A stretch of DNA of 64,000 nt from Paracoccaceae bacterium (GCA_028284605.1 JANQRL010000047.1:1-64000); one strand, 5' to 3'. Counted from the stretch's first letter, positions 8,241-19,579 are shown. Numbers and translations: made by a program. Notes: generated by a model not told the origin, from the letters alone.

Positions 8241-10321
8241 ACGTGCAGCACCCCGGCTTTCGCATCGGCGTCGATATCGGCGGCACCTTCACCGATGTTG
8301 TGATGCTCGACCCGGCGACGGGGAAGGTCGCCAACGAGAAGGTGCTGACCACGCCCGACGACCCGGCGGAGGGGGTCCTGAACGGCGTCGGGCGTATCCT
8401 CGCGGCCTGCGACGCGGCGCCGTCCTCGGTGACCTCCCTGATCCACGGCACCACGCTGGTCGCCAACGCCCTGATCGAGCGCAAGGGGGTGAAGACCGCC
8501 CTGGTCACCACGCAGGGGTTCCGCGACGTGCTCGAAATCGGGCGCGAACTGCGCTATTCGATCTACGATCTCTTCATCGACATGCCGGTCCCCCTCGTCC
8601 CCCGCGCCCTGCGCTTCGAGCTGGACGAACGGATGACGAGCACAGGCGAGGTCCTGCACGCCCCCGATCCGGCGGCCGTGCGCGCGCTCGCCGGACAGCT
8701 TCGCTCCGCCGGGGTCGAGGCGGTCGCCGTGGTCTTCCTCCACGCCTTCCGCAACGACGCCCATGAGAGCCTCGTCAAGGAAATCCTCGCCGAGGAACTG
8801 CCGGAGATCACCATCTGCACCTCCTTCGAAGTCATGCCGCAGATCGGGGAATACGAACGCACCTCCACCGCCGTGGCCAATGCCTTCGTGCAGCCGATCT
8901 TCCGCAACTACATCGAACGGCTGGTCACGGAGATGGGCCGACGCGACCTGCCGCGCGACCTCTACCTGATGCTGGCCGATGGCGGCACGGTGCGCCACGA
9001 GACGGCGGTTGAGTACCCGATCCGGCTGGTACAGTCCGGGCCCGCCGGCGGTGCCCAGGCGGCGGCGGTCTTCGGCGCCCTCGCCGAAGCGCCCGATATC
9101 CTGTGTTTCGACATGGGCGGGACGACGGCGAAGGCCTGTCTGATCCAGGACGGCGAGGCGCTCAAGAGCGACAGTTTCGAGGTGGCGCGGGTGTTCCGCT
9201 TCGCCAAGGGGAGCGGGCTGCCCCTGCAGGTGCCGGTGATCGACATGATCGAGATCGGCGCCGGCGGCGGCTCCATCGCCCAGGTCGACAAGCTCGGCCT
9301 GATCCGCGTCGGCCCGGAAAGCGCCAGTTCCAAGCCCGGCCCGGCCTGTTACGGGCTCGGCGGACAGCGGGCCACGGTGACCGATGCCGATCTCGTCCTC
9401 GGCTATCTCGATGCGGGCTCGTTTCTGGGCGGCGACATGGCCCTCGACAGGCGCGCGGCGGAAGAGGCGATCCGCCGCGACCTGGCCGATCCGCTGGGCC
9501 TGACATTGGTCGACGCGGCCTGGGGCATCTACGAGACCGTCAATGAGAGCATGGCGCAGGCGGCGACGATCCATGCGCTGGAAAGCGGCCGCAAGGTGCA
9601 GGATTTCGCGCTTCTGGCCATCGGCGGGGCCGGGCCGGTCCACGCCACCAACCTCGCGCGCCGGATGGGCGTGGGCCGGGTGATCTGCCCGGTGGGCGCC
9701 GGCGTCGCCTCCGCCTTCGGGTTCCTGGCCTCGCCGACCTCCTTCGAGTTCGTCCGCGCCGCCATCGAGCCTCTGGCCGGGCTCGACGCGGCGCGCATCG
9801 TCGCCATGGTGGACGATCTGGAGCGCGAGGGGCTCGACCTCGTAACCTCCGCCGGGGTCGCCGCGGAGAGCGCCAGAACCGCGATCAGCGCGCTGATGCG
9901 CTATGTCGGACAGGGCTATGAGGTGGAGGTGAACGTGCCCCGCGCGGTGCTGGAACGCGGCGAGACGGACGACATCGCGGACCTGTTCTCCGAGCGCTAC
10001 CGGCAGCTTTTCGGCCGCGCCGAGGCGATGGAGATCGAGGTGATCTCCTGGCGCGTCGTGGTGTCCGGGCCGAAACCGGTGCTGGAGCCGACCGCGGCGT
10101 TGCGCGAGGGCGACGCCCGCAAAGGCATGCGCGCGGTCTATTTCAGCGAGGCCGGCGGGTTCGTGGACACGCCCGTCTACGACCGCTACCGGATGGCACC
10201 CGGCGCACCTGTCGCGGGGCCCGCAATCGTCGAAGAGCGCGAATCGACCATCGTCGTGCCGCCCGATGCGGTCGCGACGCCCGATATCCATGGCAACCTG
10301 ATCGTCGATCTGAACGAATGA
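8237..10321 (+). CDS. hyuA: Hydantoinase/5-oxoprolinase family subunit A (HyuA-type)
   Basis: A 694-residue HyuA-family ATPase subunit. The N-terminal RIGVDIGGTFTDVVMLD phosphate-binding motif, STAVANAFVQP, the LQSGPAGGAQAAAVFG-like block with CFDMGGTTAK, and EIGAGGGSIA mark the acetate-kinase/actin-like fold of this family. It activates the cyclic amide with ATP while HyuB hydrolyses it. The full length matches single-polypeptide HyuA proteins. A second, independent HyuB/HyuA pair lies at 24620-28368 with low identity in the variable parts, so the window encodes two different cyclic-amide hydrolases. Confidence 0.92.
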   Translation: MNVQHPGFRIGVDIGGTFTDVVMLDPATGKVANEKVLTTPDDPAEGVLNGVGRILAACDAAPSSVTSLIHGTTLVANALIERKGVKTALVTTQGFRDVLEIGRELRYSIYDLFIDMPVPLVPRALRFELDERMTSTGEVLHAPDPAAVRALAGQLRSAGVEAVAVVFLHAFRNDAHESLVKEILAEELPEITICTSFEVMPQIGEYERTSTAVANAFVQPIFRNYIERLVTEMGRRDLPRDLYLMLADGGTVRHETAVEYPIRLVQSGPAGGAQAAAVFGALAEAPDILCFDMGGTTAKACLIQDGEALKSDSFEVARVFRFAKGSGLPLQVPVIDMIEIGAGGGSIAQVDKLGLIRVGPESASSKPGPACYGLGGQRATVTDADLVLGYLDAGSFLGGDMALDRRAAEEAIRRDLADPLGLTLVDAAWGIYETVNESMAQAATIHALESGRKVQDFALLAIGGAGPVHATNLARRMGVGRVICPVGAGVASAFGFLASPTSFEFVRAAIEPLAGLDAARIVAMVDDLEREGLDLVTSAGVAAESARTAISALMRYVGQGYEVEVNVPRAVLERGETDDIADLFSERYRQLFGRAEAMEIEVISWRVVVSGPKPVLEPTAALREGDARKGMRAVYFSEAGGFVDTPVYDRYRMAPGAPVAGPAIVEERESTIVVPPDAVATPDIHGNLIVDLNE

Positions 10322-10412
10322 GACCCGTATCCAGGACGAAACCGCAGGCCGCGCCGCGGCGTGCCGATTGCTGTCAGGGAGGCAGCGACCAGTTGAAAGG
10401 CGGGACCCCCTC

Positions 10413-11573
10413 GTGGACTTCACCCTAGACCCCGAACGCCGGCTCTTTCAGGAGACCGTCCGCAAGCTGGCGCAAAAGCATCTCGCCGACGGCGCGCTGG
10501 CCCGTGCGCGGCAGGCCGACTTTCCGTTCGATGCCGCAAAGCTCCTGGCCGAGAACGGCCTTTTCGGGATCACTCTGCCCGAGGAGGTGGGCGGCATGGG
10601 GGGCACGCTGCTCGACGCGGTTCTCGCCATCGAGCAGGTCGCGCTGGTCTGCCCGAAGAGCGCCGATGCCGTGCAGGCCGGCAATTTCGGCGCCATCCGC
10701 ACGCTGGCGGAATACGCCACCCCGGCCCAGAAGGAGAGATATCTCGGCCCGCTCCTGCGCGGCGAGGCGGTGATCGGGCTCGGCATGACCGAGGCCGAGG
10801 CGGGATCGGCGGTGACCGATCTCAAGACCACGGCGCGGGAGGACGGTGACGGGTTCCGCGTCTCCGGCGGCAAGGTCTTCACCAGCCATTCGGTGGAGGC
10901 GGACACCTTCCTCGTCTATCTGCGGTTCGGCCCCGGCACCGGCGGGATCGGCTCGGTGATCCTCGAACGCGGGATGGAGGGGTTCTCCTTCGGCGAGCCC
11001 AGTTCCTACATGAACGGCGAAACGTGGTGCGCGCTCTATTTCGACGACGTCTATGTGCCGAAGGAGAACGTCCTGCTCGGCCCCGGCGGCTTCAAGAAGC
11101 AGATCACCGGGTTCAACGCCGAGCGGATCGGCAATGCGGCGCGGGCCCAGGCGCTGGGACGGTTCGCCTTCAACACCGCGCGGGATTATGCGCTGGAGCG
11201 GGTGCAGTTCGACCGGCCCCTGGCGGAGTTCCAGGGCCTGCAATGGAAGTTCGCCGATATGCTGATGAAGCTGGAGGCGGCGCAACTCCTGCTCTACCGC
11301 GCGGTGGTCAGCGCGGATCGCGGGCTGCCCGACGGCCAGCAGACCGCGCTCGCCAAGCTCGCCTGCAACCTCGCCGGGTTCAAGGCCTGTAACGAGGCGA
11401 TGCAGGCCATGGGCGGGCTCGGCTATTGCGATGAATCGCTCGTGGAATACTGCTTCCGCAAATCCCGGGGCTGGCAGATCGCCGGCGGCTCGTTGGAAAT
11501 GATGCGCAACCGCATCGCCGAGGGCATCTTCGACCGCCGGTTCCCGCAACGCCCGGCGCCGAAGGCCGAGTGA
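10413..11573 (+). CDS. Acyl-CoA dehydrogenase family protein
   Basis: A 386-residue flavin-dependent acyl-CoA dehydrogenase, introducing the alpha,beta double bond in an acyl-CoA. The flavin-contacting GLGMTEAEAGSAVTDL block and the C-terminal GGLGYCDESLVE segment, which aligns the catalytic Glu with the usual GYxxEYPVE, are present. The late EGT motif of typical family members reads GGS. I used GTG 10413 (DFTLDPERRLFQETVRKLA follows directly), preceded by GAAAGG; an in-frame ATG further up would add an atypical Arg-rich leader. It precedes the 3-hydroxyacyl-CoA dehydrogenase with a TGATG overlap. In the proposed pathway it would act on a dicarboxylyl-CoA. Confidence 0.88.
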   Translation: MDFTLDPERRLFQETVRKLAQKHLADGALARARQADFPFDAAKLLAENGLFGITLPEEVGGMGGTLLDAVLAIEQVALVCPKSADAVQAGNFGAIRTLAEYATPAQKERYLGPLLRGEAVIGLGMTEAEAGSAVTDLKTTAREDGDGFRVSGGKVFTSHSVEADTFLVYLRFGPGTGGIGSVILERGMEGFSFGEPSSYMNGETWCALYFDDVYVPKENVLLGPGGFKKQITGFNAERIGNAARAQALGRFAFNTARDYALERVQFDRPLAEFQGLQWKFADMLMKLEAAQLLLYRAVVSADRGLPDGQQTALAKLACNLAGFKACNEAMQAMGGLGYCDESLVEYCFRKSRGWQIAGGSLEMMRNRIAEGIFDRRFPQRPAPKAE

Positions 11574-13084
11574 TGGAGCCGGGCGGCACAATCGCGGTGG
11601 TCGGCGCCGGCACGATGGGCCGGGGGATCGTGCAGGCCCTCGCCGCGGCGGGCTATCGGGTGCTGGTCCACGACCGGAGCGCGGCGGCGGCGGCGGAGGG
11701 TGCCGGTTTTGCCCGGCGGATGCTCGCGCGTGCCGCCGAGAAGGGGCGGATGGCGGCGGAGGCGGCTCAGGCCGCGCAGTCCCGGATCGCGGTGGCCGGG
11801 GCCCTCGCCGATCTCGCCCCCGCCTCCATGGCCATCGAGGCCGTGGCCGAGGCGCTCGACGCCAAACGGGCGCTTTTTGCCGCGCTCGAAGAGGTTCTGG
11901 CGCCAGAGGCGGTGCTGGCCACGAATACGTCCTCGCTGTCGGTCGCGGCCATCGCGGCGGGGGTTCGGGACCCGGCCCGTGTGATCGGCCTGCACTTCTT
12001 CAACCCGGTGCCGCTGATGAAGGTGGTGGAGGTCATCCCGGGCCTGCGCACCGCCCAGACCACGACCCACGCGGCCCTGACGGTCGCCGCCGAAATGGGA
12101 TACCGCGCCATTCCGTGCCGCGATGCGCCGGGCTTTCTGATCAACCATGCCGGCCGGGGACTGACCACCGAGGGCCTCCGGATCGTGCAGGAGGGGCTCG
12201 CCGGGGAGGCGGATGTCGACCGGGTGATGCGCGACGGGCTCGGCTTCCGGATGGGTCCGTTCGAGCTGCTCGATCTCATGGGCCTCGACGTGTCGCTGCC
12301 GGTCTTCGAGCTGATCTACAATCAGTTCTTCCAGGAGCCGCGCTACCGCCCCGGTGTCCATCTCGCCGCGCGGGTGGCGGCGGGGCTCTACGGGCGCAAG
12401 TCGGGCGAGGGGTTCTATGCCTATCCCGACGGCGCCCGCGCGGACCCGCCCGAGCCCGTGCCCGACGCGCGCCCGCCCGCCCGCGTCTGGGCGCCGCCGG
12501 AGATGCGCGCCGATCTGGCCGGGCTCATGCCGCTGCTGGCGGCGGCGGGGATCGCGGTGGACGAGGGGCCCGCCGCACCCGGGGACGGCTTGATCCTCGT
12601 GGCTCCTTGGGGCGGGGACGCGACCGATACCTCCGCCCGCCTCGACCTCGACGCCCGGCGGGTCGTCGCTCTCGATCCGCTGACGGCGGACAGGGACCGG
12701 CTGACGATCATGGCGCCGCCCGGGGCCGATCCGGATTTGCGCGACGGGCTCCACGCTGCCCTCACCAGCGCCGGCCGCCGGGTCACCGCCATGGCCGACA
12801 GCCCCGGTTTCATCGCCCAGCGTGTGCTCGCCATGATCGTCAATATCGGCTGCGAGATCGCGCAGATGGGCATCGCCGCGCCCGGGGATGTCGACGATGG
12901 CGTCCGGCTCGGCCTCGGCTATCCCGCCGGCCCTCTCGAAATGGGGGACAAGGTGGGCGCGGGCCGCGTCCTGACCATCCTCGCGCGCCTCCAGGAGCTG
13001 ACGGGCGATCCCCGCTACCGGCCGAGCCTCTGGCTGCGCCAGCGCGCCGCCCTCGGCCTCCCGCTCACCGGCAGGAAGGGCTAA
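11573..13084 (+). CDS. 3-hydroxyacyl-CoA dehydrogenase (two C-terminal domains, PaaH/PaaC-like)
   Basis: A 503-residue NAD-dependent 3-hydroxyacyl-CoA dehydrogenase. The Rossmann motif VGAGTMGRGI is at about residue 10, and the catalytic His is in GLHFFNPVPLMKVVEVI at about H141. The substrate-binding 3HCDH domain follows (about 180-290). A second 3HCDH-type domain follows from about residue 400 (DSPGFIAQRVLAMIVN and GYPAGPLEMGD). This duplicated architecture is that of the phenylacetate-pathway enzyme acting on 3-hydroxyadipyl-CoA. The ATG overlaps the acyl-CoA dehydrogenase stop by one base. A dicarboxylyl substrate is inferred from architecture and neighbours. Confidence 0.9.
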   Translation: MEPGGTIAVVGAGTMGRGIVQALAAAGYRVLVHDRSAAAAAEGAGFARRMLARAAEKGRMAAEAAQAAQSRIAVAGALADLAPASMAIEAVAEALDAKRALFAALEEVLAPEAVLATNTSSLSVAAIAAGVRDPARVIGLHFFNPVPLMKVVEVIPGLRTAQTTTHAALTVAAEMGYRAIPCRDAPGFLINHAGRGLTTEGLRIVQEGLAGEADVDRVMRDGLGFRMGPFELLDLMGLDVSLPVFELIYNQFFQEPRYRPGVHLAARVAAGLYGRKSGEGFYAYPDGARADPPEPVPDARPPARVWAPPEMRADLAGLMPLLAAAGIAVDEGPAAPGDGLILVAPWGGDATDTSARLDLDARRVVALDPLTADRDRLTIMAPPGADPDLRDGLHAALTSAGRRVTAMADSPGFIAQRVLAMIVNIGCEIAQMGIAAPGDVDDGVRLGLGYPAGPLEMGDKVGAGRVLTILARLQELTGDPRYRPSLWLRQRAALGLPLTGRKG

Positions 13085-13088
13085 GCCG

Positions 13089-14564
13089 ATGCAGGATTAC
13101 AGGATGTGGATCGGCGGCGAATATTGCGGTGCCGCGTCGGGGGAAACCTTCCCCTCCGCGAACCCCTATACCGGCGAGGACTGGGCCCGGTTTCCCCGCG
13201 CCGGCGAGGCCGATATCGACCGGGCGGTGCGCGCCGCCCATGCCGCCTTCACCGGCGGCGACTGGCCCAATTGGACGGCGAGCGCGCGCGGCGCCGCGCT
13301 GGTCCGGCTCGGCGCGCTCATCGCCGGACGCGCCGCGCATCTCGCCGAGATCGAGGTCCGCGACAACGGCAAGCTCTTCGCCGAGATGTCCAATCAGGCC
13401 AGTTACATGGCGAACTGGTATACCTATTACGGCGGGCTGGCGGACAAGGTGGAAGGGAGCGTGCCGCCCATCGACAAGCCGGGCGTCACCAATCTGGTGA
13501 CTTATGAGCCGCTCGGCGTCTGCGCCCTCATCACCCCCTGGAACTCGCCGCTCCTGCTTCTGGCGTGGAAACTCGCCCCGGCGCTCGCGGCGGGCAATAC
13601 CGTGGTCATCAAGCCTTCGGAATACACCTCCGCCTCGACACTGGAACTGATGGCGCTGGTCGAGGAGGCGGGCATTCCGCCGGGGGTGGTGAACGTGGTC
13701 ACCGGCTTCGGGGCCGAGGCCGGGATGCCGCTCGTCACCCATCCCCTGGTGCGCAAGATCGCCTTCACCGGGGGCGAGGCGGCGGGACGCGCGATCAACG
13801 AGGCGGCGGCGCGGGATTTCAAGAAGGTCACGCTCGAGCTTGGCGGCAAATCCCCCAATATCGTCTTCGACGATGCCGATCTCGACGCCGCCGTGCCCGG
13901 CGCGATCTCCGGCATCTTCGCGGCCGCCGGGCAGACCTGTATCGCCGGCTCGCGGCTCCTGCTTCAGGACGGGATCTACGACGCCTTCCTCGACCGGCTG
14001 ATCGAGATGACCCGCGCCGCCCGGATGGGCGATCCGATGGCGGCGGACACCAATATCTCCCCGGTCGCCACCGCCGCCCAGCACCGGAAGATCCTCGACT
14101 ATATCGAGATCGCCAAGGGCGAGGGCGCCACCTGCATCCTCGGCGGCAAGGCGGCGCAGCCGGGCGGATCGGGGGGCTACTTTGTCGAACCGACGATCTT
14201 CACCGATGTCCGCAATGACATGCGCATCGCCCAGGAAGAGGTGTTCGGCCCGGTCCTCTCGGTCCTGCGGTTCTCCGATGAGGAGGAGGCGGTCGCCATT
14301 GCCAACGATGTGCTCTACGGCCTCGCCGCCGGGGTCTGGACCAATGACCTGAGCCGCGCCCTACGGATGTCGCGGCGCCTCCAGGCCGGCACAATCTGGG
14401 TCAACACCTACCGCTCCACCAGCTACACGACCCCCTTCGGCGGCTACAAGCTGAGCGGTCTGGGGCGGGAAAACGGCAGCGAGGCGATCAAGGAATACCT
14501 GCAACCGAAATCCGTCTGGCTCGCCGAACCGAGGGCCGTGGCGAACCCGTTCATCCGGCGCTGA
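13089..14564 (+). CDS. NAD(P)-dependent aldehyde dehydrogenase
   Basis: A 491-residue aldehyde dehydrogenase superfamily enzyme. The catalytic Cys is at about C284 in GQTCIAGSRL and the general-base Glu at about E250 in VTLELGGKSPNIVF. PWNSPLLL and KPSEYTSAS are the usual cofactor-contacting stretches; the FTGS motif reads FTGG. Length is normal. Four bases separate it from the upstream dehydrogenase. Together with the aminotransferase it is placed to oxidise an omega-semialdehyde to a dicarboxylic acid; that substrate is an inference. Confidence 0.93.
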   Translation: MQDYRMWIGGEYCGAASGETFPSANPYTGEDWARFPRAGEADIDRAVRAAHAAFTGGDWPNWTASARGAALVRLGALIAGRAAHLAEIEVRDNGKLFAEMSNQASYMANWYTYYGGLADKVEGSVPPIDKPGVTNLVTYEPLGVCALITPWNSPLLLLAWKLAPALAAGNTVVIKPSEYTSASTLELMALVEEAGIPPGVVNVVTGFGAEAGMPLVTHPLVRKIAFTGGEAAGRAINEAAARDFKKVTLELGGKSPNIVFDDADLDAAVPGAISGIFAAAGQTCIAGSRLLLQDGIYDAFLDRLIEMTRAARMGDPMAADTNISPVATAAQHRKILDYIEIAKGEGATCILGGKAAQPGGSGGYFVEPTIFTDVRNDMRIAQEEVFGPVLSVLRFSDEEEAVAIANDVLYGLAAGVWTNDLSRALRMSRRLQAGTIWVNTYRSTSYTTPFGGYKLSGLGRENGSEAIKEYLQPKSVWLAEPRAVANPFIRR

Positions 14565-14588
14565 GCCGAGGCGAAGAAAGGGCACGAT

Positions 14589-15791
<1,203 letters not shown>

Positions 15792-15801
15792 GGGCGCGCT
15801 G

Positions 15802-17472
15802 GTGAGCAACGGCCAAGTCAAAGCGGAACGCCATGACGGTGTTGCCTGGGTGACAATCGACAATCCCCCGGTCAACGCGACCTCCGCCCCGGTGCGGCAG
15901 GGGCTGATGGACGCGGTGGCGGAGGTCGCCTCCTGGCCGGTTCGGGTCGCCATCCTGCGCTGCGCCGGGCGGACCTTCGTCGCGGGCGGCGACATCAGTG
16001 AGTTCGACGCGCCGCCGGTGCCGCCCGACCTGCCCGATATCGTGCGCCGGATCGAGGATTGCCCGGTGCCCTGGATCGCGGCGCTGCAAGGGTCGGTCTT
16101 CGGCGGCGGGCTGGAGATCGCGCTCGGCTGCGCCTGGCGGGTCGCCTTGCCGACGACGCGTTTTGCGCTGCCCGAGGTGAATCTCGGCATCGTCCCCGGC
16201 GCCGGGGGCACCCAGCGTTTGCCACGACTGGTCGGCCCGGAACTGGCGCTGGAGATGGCCACGACCGGCCGCCCGGTTTCGGCGAAGACCTTTCACGCGG
16301 CCGGTGGCCTCGACGCGGTTCTGCCCGATCTCGATGAGACCACGCTGGCGGCTTTCGCAGACGGCCTCGGCGAACGGCCCGCTCCGGTGCGGGACCGCGC
16401 GGTCGCGATGCCGCGCGCCGCATGGTGGCGACGGGAGAAAGACCGCGTGGAAGGGGCAGCCGCCGGGGCGGTGGCACCGATGGAGAACCTCGGACTGATC
16501 GCCCGGGCGGCCGAAGTGCCGTTCGACACCGGCCAGAGCGAGGAGCGCGCCCGTCACCTCGCCCTGCGCACCTCCGAGCAATCCCGGGCCCTGTGCCACA
16601 TCTTCTTCGCCGAGCGCCGGGCGGCCCGTGCCCCGAACGGCGCGGGCGGGAAACCTCCACGCTTGTCGAACATCTTCCTGCCCGGAACCAACCCCCTCGC
16701 TGAGCGGCTCGCCTCGGACATCTCCGCCGCCGGTTTGCAGGCGCGGCGCGCGCCGGTATCGGATGTTTCGCCGGATCTCGTTCTGGTCAGCGGTCCCGGG
16801 GATCGGCGGCTGTCGGACCGGGCCGATATCCCGGTCGTAAAGGCGCAGGACATCGGTCCGGACACGGTCCCGGCGGGCGGGGAGGGCGATGTGGTCATCG
16901 GCCTCGCACCGTCCTGTGCCGGATCGCTGGCGGAGATCGTGGCGCATCCAAAGGCGCCGGCCGCATCCGTCGCTGCGGCGCTCCAGCTTGCGAAACGCCT
17001 GGACTGTGTTCCCGCATTCACGACACCAAAGCGGGCCTACCTGTCCGGGCGGCTGCTCCGGGCGATGGAGCGGCACGCCGGCAACCTGGTCACCGGCCAG
17101 GATCGGCTCGCTGCCGCCTGGCGCGCCTTTGGCGGCGCTTCATTCGCTCTTCCTCAGGTCGCGCCGGCCCCGTCCGGGACCGAACCGACCGCAAACGGGT
17201 CGGGCACCGAAGACAGCGCCGCGCTCAACCGCCTGCTCGCAATCCTGATCAACGAAGGCGCCCTGGCGCTGGAGGAGGGGTGCGTAGCCGATCCCGCTTC
17301 GATAGATGTCGTCGCGGTGACGGCCTGCGGCTTTCCGCGCTGGCGCGGCGGGCCGATGCATTACGCCGATACCGTGGGGATCGGCCAGGTGTCGGAATGG
17401 ATGGAGGATGTCATGAGAGAATGGCCTGGCTCATGGCAGCCGTCCGAGTTGCTGCGGCGGAACCCGACATGA
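15802..17472 (+). CDS. FadJ-like fusion: enoyl-CoA hydratase plus eroded 3-hydroxyacyl-CoA dehydrogenase
   Basis: A 556-residue protein, shorter than the roughly 700 residues usual for FadJ/FadB-type fusions. Residues 1-200 are a crotonase domain with both catalytic Glu segments ([10 protein letters not shown] and [21 protein letters not shown]). Residues 215-270 still resemble the FadJ linker ([17 protein letters not shown]). The NAD-binding domain that should follow has lost its GxGxxG motif: the position reads [17 protein letters not shown]. Later parts ([23 protein letters not shown]) and the last domain ([16 protein letters not shown]) remain recognisable. The hydratase should work; the dehydrogenase activity is probably lost and supplied by the gene at 11573. 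GTG start. Confidence 0.85.
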   Translation: MSNGQVKAERHDGVAWVTIDNPPVNATSAPVRQGLMDAVAEVASWPVRVAILRCAGRTFVAGGDISEFDAPPVPPDLPDIVRRIEDCPVPWIAALQGSVFGGGLEIALGCAWRVALPTTRFALPEVNLGIVPGAGGTQRLPRLVGPELALEMATTGRPVSAKTFHAAGGLDAVLPDLDETTLAAFADGLGERPAPVRDRAVAMPRAAWWRREKDRVEGAAAGAVAPMENLGLIARAAEVPFDTGQSEERARHLALRTSEQSRALCHIFFAERRAARAPNGAGGKPPRLSNIFLPGTNPLAERLASDISAAGLQARRAPVSDVSPDLVLVSGPGDRRLSDRADIPVVKAQDIGPDTVPAGGEGDVVIGLAPSCAGSLAEIVAHPKAPAASVAAALQLAKRLDCVPAFTTPKRAYLSGRLLRAMERHAGNLVTGQDRLAAAWRAFGGASFALPQVAPAPSGTEPTANGSGTEDSAALNRLLAILINEGALALEEGCVADPASIDVVAVTACGFPRWRGGPMHYADTVGIGQVSEWMEDVMREWPGSWQPSELLRRNPT

Positions 17473-18263
17473 GCGGCGGCGACGAACTGCGGATATCGCG
17501 GGACGGGGCCTGTCTGCTGCTCACGCTCAATCGCCCCGCAAAGCTCAACGCGCTGACCGCGACCATGATCGCCACTCTGACGACGGAGATTCAGGGGGCC
17601 GGCGACGATCCGGCCACCCGCGCGATCCTTCTGACCGGCGCCGGGCGCGCCTTCTGCGCCGGGCAGGACCTCGACCATCGCGACCCGGACGGGCCGGACT
17701 GGCCGCCGGATTTGCGCGCCAGCGTCGCCCATACCTACGGCCCCCTGATCCGGTCGATCCTGCATTGCCCGAAGCCGATCGTCTGTGCGGTCAACGGTGT
17801 CGCCTCGGGCGCCGGGGCGAACCTCGCGCTGGCCTGCGATATCGTGCTCGCGGCGGAGAGCGCGCGCTTCATCCAGTCGTTCAGCCGGGTCGGTCTGATC
17901 CCCGATGCCGCCGGGACCTGGGTGCTGCCGCGCCTGGTCGGTCTCGCCCGGGCCCGGGCGATCTGTATGACCGGCGCGCCAGTGGACGCGCGGGAGGCGG
18001 AAGGCTGGGGGATGATCTGGAAGGCGCATCCGGATGAGAGCCTGGCGGCGGAAGCCCGCGATATGGCGCTGTCGCTGGCCTCTGGGCCGACGCTGGCTCT
18101 CGGGCTGACCAAGCAGGCGCTCCTCGCCTCCGCCGACGCGACGCTTGAAACCCAGATTGCGCACGAGGCCGAGGCGCAGGCGCGGTCGGGGGCGACCGAG
18201 GATTATGCCGAAGGGGTGCGCGCGTTCCTCGCCAAGCGCCCGCCGGTCTTCAATGGCCGGTAG
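17469..18263 (+). CDS. Enoyl-CoA hydratase/isomerase, PaaG-like
   Basis: A 264-residue crotonase-family protein. The oxyanion-hole segments AFCAGQDL and NGVASGAGANLALACDIV are intact, and SRVGLIPDAAGTWVLPRLVG resembles PaaG, the ring-1,2-epoxyphenylacetyl-CoA isomerase, more than a typical hydratase. PaaG-type members often act as double-bond isomerases on dicarboxylyl or ring-derived CoA esters. The ATG overlaps the upstream stop as ATGA. It ends five bases before the convergent TRAP permease gene and closes the first catabolic run. Confidence 0.88.
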   Translation: MSGGDELRISRDGACLLLTLNRPAKLNALTATMIATLTTEIQGAGDDPATRAILLTGAGRAFCAGQDLDHRDPDGPDWPPDLRASVAHTYGPLIRSILHCPKPIVCAVNGVASGAGANLALACDIVLAAESARFIQSFSRVGLIPDAAGTWVLPRLVGLARARAICMTGAPVDAREAEGWGMIWKAHPDESLAAEARDMALSLASGPTLALGLTKQALLASADATLETQIAHEAEAQARSGATEDYAEGVRAFLAKRPPVFNGR

Positions 18264-18268
18264 CGCGG

Positions 18269-19579
18269 CTAGCTCAGCCCCGGCAGCCAGAGCGCCATCG
18301 GCGGGTAGAGGATCAGGAGCGCCACGAGGATCAGCGAACACAGGATGAACGGGATCGCCGAGAGATAGATCTCCCGCATCGTCGTGTCCGGCGGCGCCAC
18401 CCCCTTCATCACGAAGAGCAGCAGCCCGAAGGGCGGCGTGGTGAAGCTGATCTCCAGCGCCAGCAGCATGATCAGCCCGAACCAGATCGGATCGAAGCCG
18501 AGGCTGATCGCCAGCGGAAAGAAGATCGGCACGGTCAGGAGCATCATCGAGATCTGCTCCATGAACATGCCGAGGATCAGCAGCACGCCGAACATTACCA
18601 GAAGCATCACGACCGGATCGAGATCGAAGCCGGTGGCCCAGCCGATCAGCCCCCGGGAGGCGCCGGAAAACGCCAGAAGCTGGCTGAAGGTCGCCGAGCC
18701 GAACACGATCAGATAGGCCATCAGCGTCACCCGCAGGGCGCCGCGCACCGAGGCTTTGATCGCCCTCCAGGTCAGGCAGCGGTAGAGCGCGGCGAGGATC
18801 AGCACGCCGAGCGCGCCGAAGGCCGCGGCCTCGGACGGGGTCACGATGCCGCCGATCATCATCACCACGATGACGACCATCAGGCCGATCATCGGCACCA
18901 CATCACTCATCAGCAGGCGCAATTTCGCGGCCATCGGCTGCGGCGCCACCTCGTAGGCCGGGGCGGCCGCGGGATCGATCCGGGTCTGAAGGTAGATCGT
19001 GCCGAGATAGAGCGCCGCAAGGACCAGCCCGGGGATGATCCCGGCGATCAGCAGCGCCCCGACATCGATCTGGGCGAGCGTGGCGAGCAGCACCGCGAGC
19101 GCCGAGGGCGGAATGATGATCGCCAGCCCGCCGGTGCCGAGGATCGGGCCGATGCTCATGTGTTTTTTGTAGCCCCGGCGGGTCATCTCGGGGACCATCA
19201 GCGAGCCGAGTAGGGCGGTCGATCCCATCGACGAGCCCGAGAGCGTCGAAAAACCGGTGCCCCCGAGCACGGTGACATAGCTCAGCCGCCCCGGAAGCCG
19301 GCCAAGCAGCCGGTCGATGGCAGCGAACATGCGCGCCCCGAGCCCGGTGTGAAAGAAGATCTCGCCCATCAGCAGGAAGAGCGGGATCGGCACCAGCGCG
19401 AATTTGGTCAGCGCCCCCCAGCCGTTGTTGAGGAGCGCGACGACGCCCCGCTCGCCGCCCATGAAGATCCACGCACCGACGATATTGGCGGCAAGGAATG
19501 CCAGCGCCACCGGCATTCCCATGGCCATCAGGACCATGATACTGCCAACGAGCAGCGCGAGGGCCTCGAACCATTCCAC
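18269..19579 (-). CDS. dctM: TRAP transporter large permease (DctM)
   Basis: A 436-residue polytopic membrane protein of the TRAP DctM/ion-transporter superfamily. It starts at a GTG (EWFEALALLVGS follows) that shares one base with the dctQ stop (TAGTG). Family segments include GSSMGSTALLGSLMVPEM and the C-terminal EISFTTPPFGLLLFVMKGV. It forms the sodium-coupled translocation channel of a dctP-dctQ-dctM set. It is the last gene of a leftward run that begins with gntR and leuCD, so its substrate is probably related to that pathway. Confidence 0.94.
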   Translation of the reverse strand: MEWFEALALLVGSIMVLMAMGMPVALAFLAANIVGAWIFMGGERGVVALLNNGWGALTKFALVPIPLFLLMGEIFFHTGLGARMFAAIDRLLGRLPGRLSYVTVLGGTGFSTLSGSSMGSTALLGSLMVPEMTRRGYKKHMSIGPILGTGGLAIIIPPSALAVLLATLAQIDVGALLIAGIIPGLVLAALYLGTIYLQTRIDPAAAPAYEVAPQPMAAKLRLLMSDVVPMIGLMVVIVVMMIGGIVTPSEAAAFGALGVLILAALYRCLTWRAIKASVRGALRVTLMAYLIVFGSATFSQLLAFSGASRGLIGWATGFDLDPVVMLLVMFGVLLILGMFMEQISMMLLTVPIFFPLAISLGFDPIWFGLIMLLALEISFTTPPFGLLLFVMKGVAPPDTTMREIYLSAIPFILCSLILVALLILYPPMALWLPGLS

